Shown here piece by piece: positions 37,910 through 46,445 of a stretch of DNA of 64,000 nt. The notes beneath the pieces were generated by a model, which searched no databases, was not told the DNA's origin, and saw only the letters and a program-made list of their open reading frames with translations. The translations under genes were made by a program, and so were the position numbers. Position 1 is the first letter of the stretch. Each line of letters opens with the position of its first letter. Source of the DNA: Niastella yeongjuensis (lineage in GTDB: Bacteria; Bacteroidota; Bacteroidia; Chitinophagales; Chitinophagaceae); contig NZ_FOCZ01000004.1 of assembly GCF_900110245.1 (NCBI RefSeq), forward strand, positions 1 to 64,000. The letters run 5' to 3'.

Positions 37910-38797
37910 TTATTTTATTTTTTTGGGGATGTTCATCCAGATAACTGCGGCAAGAATAAGGGCCACTCCCATCCACTGGCTTACGAATACCTGTTCCCCC
38001 AACAGTACACCGGCCATTATAACAGCGATGGGTATCTCAATAGAAGCCAGAATGGCGCCTAATCCTATCCCTGTCAGCGGCATGCCACGCGTAAACAATA
38101 ATGGGGGTAGAATGGTCCCGAAAAGCGCTACTACCAGGCCCCAGCTGTAAAATATACTGCCGGTAAATTCCGGGTTTATTGCGTTGTGAAAAACAAGGAG
38201 AATTACAACCAACCCGCCCAGGACCATAAACAGACTGCGTTTCAGTGGCGGCAGCCTTACCTCCAGGTTATTGGTAGAATACATTGTTGCGGTATAGCAA
38301 AGCGCCCCGAGGATCCCGAATACTATGCCTTTCCAGTTAAAGGAGATCGATTGGTTGAGTACGTTCGTGGCCAGGAGGGTGCCCATCATCACGATCAATA
38401 CGGATAACATTTTCACCATACCCGGTAACTTTTTTTGAATGATCGCTTCCATCACCACCCCCATCCATACCGACTGGGTCAACAATACGATGGCTACACT
38501 TACCGCGATGTACTTCACCGACAGATAATAAAAAATACTCGTGAGCCCGAGTGAAGCACCTGCAAGAGTTAACCGCAGCCTGCTTTTTAATGACCCACTG
38601 GCAGTATGGGTTGCTGGTGGCCGCCGCAACAGGGTAAGGATAAACAATCCCGCAACACCCAGGCTGAACTGGGCGATGGTGACTTCTGCCGTATTGAACC
38701 CCGCCCGGTAAGCAAGTTTTACATAAGTGCCCAGCATGCCGTAGCAACCCGCGCCCAGCGTAATTAATACAACGCCTTTTAATTTATCGTTCTTCAT
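37910..38797 (-). CDS. EamA/DMT-superfamily transporter
   Basis: This 295-residue protein has ten predicted transmembrane helices in two EamA repeats (GVVLITLGAGCYGMLGTYVK, and the second repeat from FNWKGIVFGILGALCYTATM). It exports or imports small metabolites; the substrate is unknown. Its ATG overlaps the stop of the azoreductase gene by 4 bp, so translation is coupled. Confidence 0.92.
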   Translation of the reverse strand: MKNDKLKGVVLITLGAGCYGMLGTYVKLAYRAGFNTAEVTIAQFSLGVAGLFILTLLRRPPATHTASGSLKSRLRLTLAGASLGLTSIFYYLSVKYIAVSVAIVLLTQSVWMGVVMEAIIQKKLPGMVKMLSVLIVMMGTLLATNVLNQSISFNWKGIVFGILGALCYTATMYSTNNLEVRLPPLKRSLFMVLGGLVVILLVFHNAINPEFTGSIFYSWGLVVALFGTILPPLLFTRGMPLTGIGLGAILASIEIPIAVIMAGVLLGEQVFVSQWMGVALILAAVIWMNIPKKIK

Positions 38798-39438
38798 GGC
38801 TTCAGTACATCTTCAATGAGGGATCGTACCTGTTGGTGTGCCCGGTCGACGGTTGCCAGCAGCACTTCTTTATTCAGTGATGTACCATCCACTGCTACCA
38901 TATGGATATCATCGATGCCCATCATGTTGAACACGGTTTTCAGATAGGTCGTTTGAAAATTCAGCCGGGCATTAGGCTCACCGGTTTCATATCCCTGGCT
39001 GCCTCTTGCTACCAACAGCACCAGGGACTTATGTTGTAGCAACCCAACATAAGGTTCTGCCGGATTGAAGGGATTTATTCTAAATGTTTCGTTGAGTCGC
39101 ATCACCTGATCGATATAGGCCTTCACCGTACTTGGAATAGACCAGTTATACATGGGGGTGCCCAATACAATGATGTCTGCCTCCCGTAATTCAGCTATGT
39201 AAGTATCGCTGGTCCCTAATACCTCTTTTTCCCTGTCAGTTCGCGCTGCAACCGGTTTTAGATTGGCAGCGATCCAGTCTTCCGTTACATGCGGCACGTT
39301 GGCATTGCCCAATTCCCGCAAATTGATCACGGCATCAGGGTGCTTTTTGCTCCAGTAGTTGGTAAATACTTCTGTGAGCGTTCTGCTGTGTGAATGCGCT
39401 TTCCGGGCGCTTGCGTTGATGACCAGTAACTTTTTCAC
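38794..39438 (-). CDS. azoR: FMN-dependent NADH:quinone/azo oxidoreductase
   Basis: This 214-residue flavodoxin-like protein matches AzoR: N-terminal LLVINASARKAHSHSRTLTE phosphate loop, the FMN-binding block GTPMYNWSIPSTVKAYIDQ, and LVLLVARGSQGYE. It reduces quinones and azo compounds with NAD(P)H. It is the first gene of the operon with a DMT transporter and an AhpD-like protein, divergent by 76 bp from the MocR regulator, whose operator probably lies in between. Confidence 0.92.
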   Translation of the reverse strand: MKKLLVINASARKAHSHSRTLTEVFTNYWSKKHPDAVINLRELGNANVPHVTEDWIAANLKPVAARTDREKEVLGTSDTYIAELREADIIVLGTPMYNWSIPSTVKAYIDQVMRLNETFRINPFNPAEPYVGLLQHKSLVLLVARGSQGYETGEPNARLNFQTTYLKTVFNMMGIDDIHMVAVDGTSLNKEVLLATVDRAHQQVRSLIEDVLKP

Positions 39439-39514
39439 TTTTCTTATTTTTCACAAAGCTATCCGGTTACTGGGCTATATTTGTAGCCCAGTTCTAACAT
39501 AAACCACAGCCCAG

Positions 39515-40975
39515 ATGTTACCATATAAATCATTGATCCAGCTTGACAGAAACTCCCCGCTGTCGCTGCATATACAGGTATGTAACAGTTTTATTGCCCT
39601 TATCTCCAATGGCACGTTACAGCCTTCCGCGCTCCTGCCCAGTTCGCGTGTGCTGGCTGAACTGATCGGCATTCATAGAAATACAGTAAAGCTGGCCTAT
39701 GAAGAATTGATCAGTCAGGGCTGGGCCGATTCTGTGCCCCGGAAAGGCATCTTCGTACTTTCGAAACTGCCCGTCATTTCAAGAAGAAGATTGCCTGAAC
39801 CCCAACGCGAACCGCGGCAACAGGATCCTTTTAAATGGAAAAACAAATTCGCCGGGTTCACCCCCGGCAGGAATTTGCAAACAGCTAAACTCACCATCGA
39901 TGATGGCTTCCCGGACGTTCGGCTAACACCCATCGATGAACTAATGCGGGAATACCGCAGCATTTCCAGAAAATCGTATGGCAGGAACTTTTTAAAATAT
40001 GGCAGTGCCAAAGGCTCCGAACACTTACGTTCTTCCATTGCACACTATTTATACCACACCCGGGGCATTACCGTTTCTCCTGAGAACATACTTATTACCA
40101 AGGGAAGCCAGATGGGCATTTACCTGGCCGCACAACTGTTGCTGAACAATGCAGACAATATTGCCGTAGGAGTATCTAATTACCTGCATTCAGACAATAC
40201 GTTCCTGCATCAGGATGCTAAACTGATCCGTATTCCCGTCGATGAATATGGTATGGACATAGACCACCTGGAGAAAGTATTACGACGTAGAAGTATAAAA
40301 GCGGTTTATGTGATCCCCCATCACCATTTTCCCACCACGGTTACCCTGAGTATGGAACGCCGCCTGAAGTTGTTGAAACTGGCAAAAGAACACCGGTTTG
40401 CGATCATAGAAGATGATTACGATTTCGATTTTCATTACGAAAACAAGCCTTACCTGCCGCTGGCAAGTATAGATCACCACCAGAACGTGATTTATATAGG
40501 TTCAGTTACTAAAACAGTAGCGCCGGCGCTGCGTATTGGTTTTATGATCGGTCATACCCCGTTTATAAATGCAGCCGCCTCCTTACGGGAGTTGATCGAC
40601 AAACAGGGCGACACCGTACTGGAGGAAGCATTTGCCGTGTTGTTCGACAATGGGGAAATGGAACGGTATTTCCGGAAAACCATTAAGATCTACAAGGAAC
40701 GCCGGGACCTGTTTTGTAAGATCCTGCAGGCGGACTTCTCCAACACGATAAAGTTTAAAATTCCGGAAGGCGGGTTGGCCGTATGGGCGCAATTCGATCA
40801 AAAAATAAACCTGGGTAAACTGGCTGAACGGGCAGTAAAAAATGGGCTGTTGATCGACGACGGCAATTTTTACAAAAACGAATCCTTCTCCGCAAATGGC
40901 CTAAGGATGGGATTCGCCTCGCTGAATGCCACCGAAATGGTTACAGCACTCGAAAAACTGAAACAGGTAATATAA
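39515..40975 (+). CDS. MocR-type (GntR-HTH plus aminotransferase-fold) regulator
   Basis: This 486-residue protein has an N-terminal GntR winged helix (residues about 10-78, LQPSALLPSSRVLAELIGIHRNTVKLAYEELISQGW) and a C-terminal fold-type I PLP domain. ITKGSQMGIYLAAQLL, EDDYDFDFHYE and the PLP-lysine block IGSVTKTVAPALRIGF are all present, so cofactor binding is likely. MocR proteins use PLP adducts as signals. It is divergent from azoR, which it likely regulates. Confidence 0.93.
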   Translation: MLPYKSLIQLDRNSPLSLHIQVCNSFIALISNGTLQPSALLPSSRVLAELIGIHRNTVKLAYEELISQGWADSVPRKGIFVLSKLPVISRRRLPEPQREPRQQDPFKWKNKFAGFTPGRNLQTAKLTIDDGFPDVRLTPIDELMREYRSISRKSYGRNFLKYGSAKGSEHLRSSIAHYLYHTRGITVSPENILITKGSQMGIYLAAQLLLNNADNIAVGVSNYLHSDNTFLHQDAKLIRIPVDEYGMDIDHLEKVLRRRSIKAVYVIPHHHFPTTVTLSMERRLKLLKLAKEHRFAIIEDDYDFDFHYENKPYLPLASIDHHQNVIYIGSVTKTVAPALRIGFMIGHTPFINAAASLRELIDKQGDTVLEEAFAVLFDNGEMERYFRKTIKIYKERRDLFCKILQADFSNTIKFKIPEGGLAVWAQFDQKINLGKLAERAVKNGLLIDDGNFYKNESFSANGLRMGFASLNATEMVTALEKLKQVI

Positions 40976-41119
40976 ACAGCAAAAAGCCCTCCCGGCGATT
41001 ATAACTGTTGACATTGATACGCAAACCGTTTGATTTGCAAGGCTTCCTGTTACAGACCGGTAACGTGGTATAACTTTTTCAGGTAATGTATACGATTTTA
41101 TAACCTATAATTATTTACT

Positions 41120-41596
41120 ATGAAAGTTTCATCTGCGTTGGCCGGAGGATTGGCTGGTACCCTTACTGTAGCGTCCCTGCATGAAGCCATGAGAAGAATT
41201 AGCCCCACTGCACCCCGAATGGACCTGCTTGATATGGACCTGTTGCGAAAAGGTTTAACAAAAATGCATAGAAAGGTCCCGGCAGACGGTCAACTGCAAC
41301 GCTGGGCCGTAGGTGGTGAACTTCTTTGTGATACCGCCTATTTTAGCATGGCAGCAGCGGGTGGTAGAAAAAAGGTATGGTTGTGCGGCGCTTTATTAGG
41401 ACTGGCAGCTGGCATCTCTGCTGTAGTGTTACCCAAGTCAATGGGACTGCCAACAGAACCAAGTAATAAAACAGTTGCCACAAAGTTCATGACCATTGGA
41501 TTATACTTTCTGGGTGGCTTAGCCGCAGCAGCTGTGGCGCAACTCGTAGATCGTACCGACAAAAAAAATGAATATATAGAAGATGTTTATGAGTAA
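41120..41596 (+). CDS. small membrane protein of unknown function
   Basis: This 158-residue protein has three or four hydrophobic helices: residues about 1-20, 65-85, 88-110 and 125-145 (IGLYFLGGLAAAAVAQLV). No signal peptide beyond the first helix and no catalytic motif were seen. The ATG is preceded by an AT-rich leader. It is convergent with the AraC gene at 41602 and has a clear coding bias (Gly/Ala-rich helices), so it is a real gene, but I cannot name it. Confidence 0.7.
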   Translation: MKVSSALAGGLAGTLTVASLHEAMRRISPTAPRMDLLDMDLLRKGLTKMHRKVPADGQLQRWAVGGELLCDTAYFSMAAAGGRKKVWLCGALLGLAAGISAVVLPKSMGLPTEPSNKTVATKFMTIGLYFLGGLAAAAVAQLVDRTDKKNEYIEDVYE

Positions 41597-41601
41597 CCGG
41601 A

Positions 41602-42354
41602 TCACCGGCCGCTCTTAAGCAGGGCGGTCGGACTTAACCCAAACATTCTTTTAAACGTGCGATTAAAGTGCGGCGCATCCGCAAACCCGCCACCCAGCGC
41701 TACATGTGTGAAATTTGCATGCCTGTCAAGCCTTTTTAAAGAAGCCATCAATTTCGACCAAAGTATATACTTGCGAACAGGTATCCCTACCTGTTGTGTA
41801 AACAAATGGATCAGTCTGCCTGGTGAAAGATGAACTGCCCCGGCCAGGTCTTTTACGGAAACCACTTCCAACTCCGGCTGTCTGAGCAATTCCAACACCT
41901 GCCCAATTCGTTCGTCTAAGGGTTCGGGTGTATGTTTATGAGCAATTGAATGGAGAAAATGATTTGTCAACTGATAAATTTCATCGGTTGGATTATGTCC
42001 CGCCAGCAACGATTTTAATTGACTGAGGTATTCGTCAACCGACGCCAATGCGGCAATTCCACTTTTACCCAGATATTCTTTTTTCAGGGCGGCCCCTATA
42101 TCAGTTTCCGGATCAATATTGATCAACACAAAGGAACTGCCATGGGTCCGGCATTCATGTGCCACATCAGAATTTATGATGACTGCCTGATAGGAACCCT
42201 GCCCTGATTTATAGACCACATCAATAGGCGATTCCAGCGCGATAGCAATTTGTATGGCATGATGGGCATGCACTTTGGTATCTGCACCCCGGCCGGCATA
42301 CATAAAGTAACCTGGCCAGAAAAGCACCAGGGGGAAGTTTTTGTCCATGCTCAT
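41602..42354 (-). CDS. AraC-family transcriptional regulator (cupin-type sensor)
   Basis: This 250-residue protein has a compact cupin-like N-terminal domain (VLFWPGYFMYAGRG, VHAHHAIQIAIALE, INSDVAHECRTHGSSFVLIN) and a C-terminal HTH (VSVKDLAGAVHLSPGRLIHLFTQQVGIPVRKYILW, then VALGGGFADAPHFNRTFKRMFGLSP). The start at 42354 removes 30 residues that lie beyond the divergent gene. It faces the membrane protein gene at 42427 across 72 bp and may control it. Confidence 0.9.
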   Translation of the reverse strand: MSMDKNFPLVLFWPGYFMYAGRGADTKVHAHHAIQIAIALESPIDVVYKSGQGSYQAVIINSDVAHECRTHGSSFVLINIDPETDIGAALKKEYLGKSGIAALASVDEYLSQLKSLLAGHNPTDEIYQLTNHFLHSIAHKHTPEPLDERIGQVLELLRQPELEVVSVKDLAGAVHLSPGRLIHLFTQQVGIPVRKYILWSKLMASLKRLDRHANFTHVALGGGFADAPHFNRTFKRMFGLSPTALLKSGR

Positions 42355-42426
42355 ACCCGCGAAAATAGCCAATTCGTACAAGCCTGCGAAGACAGGAAGC
42401 AGGAGCTTTGCAAAAACAGACACACT

Positions 42427-43047
42427 ATGTATGCAATTAATCATGCGGCCACCGCCTTACTTATTAAAAAGAACAAACCGGAATTGCCTTTATGGCCGCT
42501 GCTGATAGCAGTTCAGCTGGTGGAGATCCTTTGGGTTATTTTTAATTATCTGGGTATTGAACATTATACAGTGTTGGCAGGCCACCTGCACCTGGACTTT
42601 CTCCCCTACTCCCATTCCATTTTTTCAGGGGTGTTGCTGGCAGCAATGTCCTATCTCATCATTGCCAAAGGTTATGGCAATCGAAAACTGGCGATTGCCT
42701 TTGCCATCGGCGTATTATCACATATAGCAATAGACCTTATTTTTCATGAGCATGACATTCGCCTTTCGCCGTTTGCCTATTATCCCGTATGGGGATTGGG
42801 CATCATTAAATATCCATTGGTGAATTTTATACTGGAACTGTTTTATGGAATTGGCTGCTGGTGGTACTTCAGGGGCAATAAGCGTTTACTGGCTGTTATT
42901 ATTATTTTCAACCTTGCCGATCTGCCCGCCATGTTTGCTTCCGGGGACATGTTAAATCCCTTGCAGTATTACCGGTTCCTTTTACCTACGTTTATCCTGA
43001 TACAAATGTTGCTCACCTGGTATTTTGTCTGGCGCTATGCCAGATAA
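42427..43047 (+). CDS. polytopic membrane protein, YdjM/DUF457-like
   Basis: This 206-residue protein has about six transmembrane helices and conserved histidines: NHAA near residue 5, PYSHS near 64, SHIAIDLIFHEHD near 100. That His/Asp pattern at membrane edges resembles the YdjM family of putative membrane-bound metal-dependent hydrolases. The assignment is tentative. The ATG at 42427 was chosen because translation from 42250 overlaps the divergent AraC gene. Confidence 0.7.
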   Translation: MYAINHAATALLIKKNKPELPLWPLLIAVQLVEILWVIFNYLGIEHYTVLAGHLHLDFLPYSHSIFSGVLLAAMSYLIIAKGYGNRKLAIAFAIGVLSHIAIDLIFHEHDIRLSPFAYYPVWGLGIIKYPLVNFILELFYGIGCWWYFRGNKRLLAVIIIFNLADLPAMFASGDMLNPLQYYRFLLPTFILIQMLLTWYFVWRYAR

Positions 43048-43149
43048 AATACAGCACCTACTTCATTTTGGATACAAATACCAGTATTCTGAAAACACCC
43101 GCCAGCTGGCACTGATTGAAATTTGTGTCATAATAAAACAACAGGCATT

Positions 43150-44091
43150 ATGACCATAACAAATCAAACAGAGGTAGTAAACAATCCGGTTACGTTCAAA
43201 TCAAACGGACTCAATATTGCAGGGATGTTATACCTGCCAGCTGATTTTCATTCATCCACACAGCCGCGCCCGGCCATTGTAGTAGGCCATCCCGGCGCCG
43301 GAGTAAAAGAACAGGCAGCAGGATTGTACGCCGGGTTGCTGGCAGCAAAAGGCTATGTTGCACTTGCCTTCGATGCCGCCTGCCAGGGTGAAAGCGAAGG
43401 ATTACCCCGTAACTACGAAGACCCGGAGCAAAGGACAGAGGACATTAAAGCCGCCGTTACCTTCCTGTCTTCCATGCAGGAAATAGACGCCAACAGGATC
43501 GGTGTGCTGGGCATTTGTGCATCTGGCGGTTATGGCGTCGCCGCCACCGCTACCGACCACCGGATAAAAGCACTGGCCACCGTTTGCGCAGCCTGCATTG
43601 GGCACCAGTTCAGACAGGGCGGCGATGGCCAGCAAAGCCCTGCAGTGATCCAGGCCCTGCTCGACCATGCAGCAGCAGACCGCATCGAAGTAAGCAAAGG
43701 CAAACAACCTGGTGAGTTTCCCATATTCCCTGCCACTGCCGAACAGGCAAAAGAGTTGGGCCAGCACGTATATGAAGGCTGGGAATATTATTGCACCGAA
43801 AGAGCTTATCATCCCCGTTCCGCAAAAACATTCACCTGGAAAAGCGTGGAGCTTGCAGCCGGTTTTGACGCCTTCCGTTTCGCCGGTCTGATCGCTCCCC
43901 GCCCGCTGCTGATGATCGCAGGCTCGGAAACAAAAACATTATGGATGACGCAGGAAGCTATAGAAACCGCCAAAGGCCCTAAAGAACTGTTTATCATTGA
44001 CGGCGCTACCCATGTAGACCTGTACGATAAAATGGAATATGTAGCTCCCGCAGTTGCCAGGGTCCTGGATTTTTACAACGCCAACCTATAG
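43150..44091 (+). CDS. alpha/beta hydrolase (dienelactone hydrolase-like)
   Basis: This 313-residue cytosolic enzyme has the fold's key elements: the oxyanion strand AIVVGHPGAGVKEQ, DAACQGESEG, the nucleophile elbow LGICASGGYGVAA (Cys-Ala-Ser-Gly-Gly; the serine is the likely nucleophile), an acid in the AGSETKTLW region and the catalytic His in IDGATHVDLYDK. The family is alpha/beta hydrolase of the YcjY/DLH type. No signal peptide is present. It is followed by an AraC gene after 52 bp, a common regulator-enzyme pairing. Confidence 0.88.
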   Translation: MTITNQTEVVNNPVTFKSNGLNIAGMLYLPADFHSSTQPRPAIVVGHPGAGVKEQAAGLYAGLLAAKGYVALAFDAACQGESEGLPRNYEDPEQRTEDIKAAVTFLSSMQEIDANRIGVLGICASGGYGVAATATDHRIKALATVCAACIGHQFRQGGDGQQSPAVIQALLDHAAADRIEVSKGKQPGEFPIFPATAEQAKELGQHVYEGWEYYCTERAYHPRSAKTFTWKSVELAAGFDAFRFAGLIAPRPLLMIAGSETKTLWMTQEAIETAKGPKELFIIDGATHVDLYDKMEYVAPAVARVLDFYNANL

Positions 44092-44143
44092 CATTCATCA
44101 TATCGCCTCCATATTTGCAAACCAATTTTCATACATTTAAAAC

Positions 44144-45061
44144 ATGAAGCAGATGGCCGCCGTTCCTCAGCATATCAATTCCATTTCTGAACTACACCGG
44201 TTGCTGGGTTTGCCGAAACCCCTGCATCCAATGGTTAGCCTGGTGCACAACTGCAACGTAAGCATCGTTAAAGATCAGTTTCCCAAAACACTTTTACTTA
44301 ACTTCTACAAGCTGTCATTTATAGAAGACATGCGTGGGAAGGTAAAATACGGCCAAAGCTATTATGACTTTGAGGAAGGCGGAATGGTGTTTGTAGCGCC
44401 CGGCCAGCTGCTCACCACAGCGCCTGACGCAGATGAATACGCAGGTTTCAATCTTTTTGTGCATCCCGGTTTTTTGCGTGGTTATTCCCTGGCCACAACC
44501 ATTGAAAAATATCATTTCTTTACATATGCTGCCAACGAAGCATTACACCTGTCGGATAAAGAGCGAACAACGATCATTGCTCTTTTCCGGACCATCGAAG
44601 ACGAACTGCAATCAGGCATCGACAGCTCCAGCCAGGATGTGATCATTTCGCAGATCGAGTTGCTGCTCAATTACAGCAATCGCTATTACAAGCGCCAGTT
44701 TACCACCCGCAAGGTGTTGAACAATGACCTGCTTGCTAAACTGGAACAGGTGCTGGATGCCTACCTTAACAATGAGCAGGCCCTTACAAGCGGATTGCCA
44801 ACCGTGCAATACCTGGCCGGCCAGTTACATGTATCGCCTCACTATTTAAGCGATATGCTTCGTACCCAGACCGGCCAAAATGCGCAGCAGCTGATACACC
44901 ATAAAATTATTGAGCGGGCAAAATTATTACTAGGCAATACCAGCCTTAGTGTGGCAGAGGTAGCCTATCAGCTGGGGTTTGAATACCCGCAATCATTCAA
45001 CAAACTATTTAAGCAGAAGACGCATGTTTCGCCACTTGAGTTTAGGAAGACATTCAACTAA
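44144..45061 (+). CDS. AraC-family transcriptional regulator
   Basis: This 305-residue protein has an N-terminal domain typical of Bacteroidota AraC proteins (LLLNFYKLSFIEDMRGKVKY, GGMVFVAPGQLLTTA) and a C-terminal double HTH (TVQYLAGQLHVSPHYLSDMLRTQTGQNAQQLIHHKIIERAK, then VAEVAYQLGFEYPQSFNKLFKQKTHVSP). It probably regulates the hydrolase gene just upstream. It is 216 bp before the FecR gene, on the same strand, with no ECF sigma gene between. Confidence 0.92.
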   Translation: MKQMAAVPQHINSISELHRLLGLPKPLHPMVSLVHNCNVSIVKDQFPKTLLLNFYKLSFIEDMRGKVKYGQSYYDFEEGGMVFVAPGQLLTTAPDADEYAGFNLFVHPGFLRGYSLATTIEKYHFFTYAANEALHLSDKERTTIIALFRTIEDELQSGIDSSSQDVIISQIELLLNYSNRYYKRQFTTRKVLNNDLLAKLEQVLDAYLNNEQALTSGLPTVQYLAGQLHVSPHYLSDMLRTQTGQNAQQLIHHKIIERAKLLLGNTSLSVAEVAYQLGFEYPQSFNKLFKQKTHVSPLEFRKTFN

Positions 45062-45277
45062 AAATTTAAAATCAATCAGACTAAAAGATGTACCAATCAC
45101 ATGATACATACAAGCACCTGCGATTTTAATCAGATAAAATTCCCGGTATTTGTGTTTTTTTTACCTGCAAATTTCGTTGCTTTGCTGCCTTAATTTTTTC
45201 GCGCACATCCCAACCATTCACCCCAGGAGATTCCAGGCAATGTTTCTCTGTTTTTTAAATTCTAACGAAACACCATT

Positions 45278-46441
45278 ATGCCCTGGAAATTTATTCTTTT
45301 TAAACAATCATCCAAAAGAGATAAATCTGAAAATCATACAGACCCATGCAAAGAATCAGTCAGCAAAGCCCGGCAAATGGAAGACAAGTATGAATCGTTT
45401 ATGAACGCCTCACCGGCTGAACAGGAAAAAATGTTTGCTGAACACAAAGCAACATCGCCCAGGGACAAATTCGATCTGTACCCAGATTGGGAAAGTATTA
45501 ATAAGAAGTTTGCCACAAGCAGCAGGCCGCCAATGAATCTTTATAGCATGATGGCTGCAGCTGCCATGATCGGCATTTTACTAGCCCTTGCCTATTTATT
45601 TTTTACCGGGCACAAACTGAAAGAACCCACACAAGGGATTGCCAGGGCAAAAGGGCCTGAACTTATTTTAAGCAATGGGAGTGTCATTGACCTCGATAAT
45701 ATACCCAATGGCGCTTTTACAGCAAAAGGTATACATTATACGAAAACAGATACCAGTTTAATGTGTCGGCTACTGGAGCCATATCAGGTTGCGATCCCGG
45801 ATACCCATAAATTAACGGTTCCATCAGGCAGGCGGTACCAGGTTACGTTGGCAGATGGTTCAATCATCTTATTAAATGCTTCAAGCCAATTGCATTTCCC
45901 TGTTCAATTTTCTACCAATGAGCGATGGGTTTACATGCAGGGCGAGGCGTTTTTTAAAGTAAATGCCGACCGGGTAAAACCATTTTTCGTTAATGTAAAC
46001 AACGAAGTGTATACGATCGCCACCGGTACCGCTTTTAATATCAGGGCATATGAAGGCACCGAACATATCAAAGCCACGCTGATAGAAGGCCATTTATCCG
46101 TTAAAGTATATAGGAGCAGCAAGTCAACAACGTTACAAGCCGGACAGCAGGTAAATTATAAAGATGGAAAGTTTGTAAGCCCCGACCACCTGGACTTAAA
46201 CCAGGTAATTGCCTGGAAAAAAGATATATTTCATTTCAACAACAGCTCTATCGATGAAATTATGGAAGAAATTGGGCGCTGGTATAATGTGAAGATCCAA
46301 TACGAGGGAAAAAAACCATGTACTTACTTATATGCAGTACTAGACAGATCGATGTCTCTTGAAGCGATAATCGAAACTATGTCACTTATTCAGGTACACC
46401 TCAGATTAGAAGGCGACACCCTGATCGTATCGTCGCTTTAA
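45278..46441 (+). CDS. FecR-family anti-sigma/regulatory protein
   Basis: This 387-residue inner-membrane protein has a cytosolic part (residues about 1-85), one transmembrane helix (MMAAAAMIGILLALAYLFF, about 89-108) and the periplasmic FecR domain (LTVPSGRRYQVTLADGSIILLNASSQLHFPV, RWVYMQGEAFFKVNADRVKPF, TIATGTAFNIRAY), followed by the C-terminal DUF4974 domain (FHFNNSSIDEIMEEIGRWYNVKIQYE). It relays a signal from the STN domain of the SusC encoded 4 bp downstream to an ECF sigma factor. Unusually, no sigma gene lies upstream. Confidence 0.93.
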   Translation: MPWKFILFKQSSKRDKSENHTDPCKESVSKARQMEDKYESFMNASPAEQEKMFAEHKATSPRDKFDLYPDWESINKKFATSSRPPMNLYSMMAAAAMIGILLALAYLFFTGHKLKEPTQGIARAKGPELILSNGSVIDLDNIPNGAFTAKGIHYTKTDTSLMCRLLEPYQVAIPDTHKLTVPSGRRYQVTLADGSIILLNASSQLHFPVQFSTNERWVYMQGEAFFKVNADRVKPFFVNVNNEVYTIATGTAFNIRAYEGTEHIKATLIEGHLSVKVYRSSKSTTLQAGQQVNYKDGKFVSPDHLDLNQVIAWKKDIFHFNNSSIDEIMEEIGRWYNVKIQYEGKKPCTYLYAVLDRSMSLEAIIETMSLIQVHLRLEGDTLIVSSL

Positions 46442-46445
46442 CACC

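Noticed and set aside
43402-43812. 136-residue minus-strand ORF opposite the alpha/beta hydrolase
   Set aside because: The plus strand carries the nucleophile elbow and catalytic His; this frame is a shadow.
45150-45404. 84-residue ORF before and over the FecR start, considered as a missing ECF sigma
   Set aside because: It is in another frame than FecR, has no sigma region 2 or 4 motif, and overlaps the FecR coding start.
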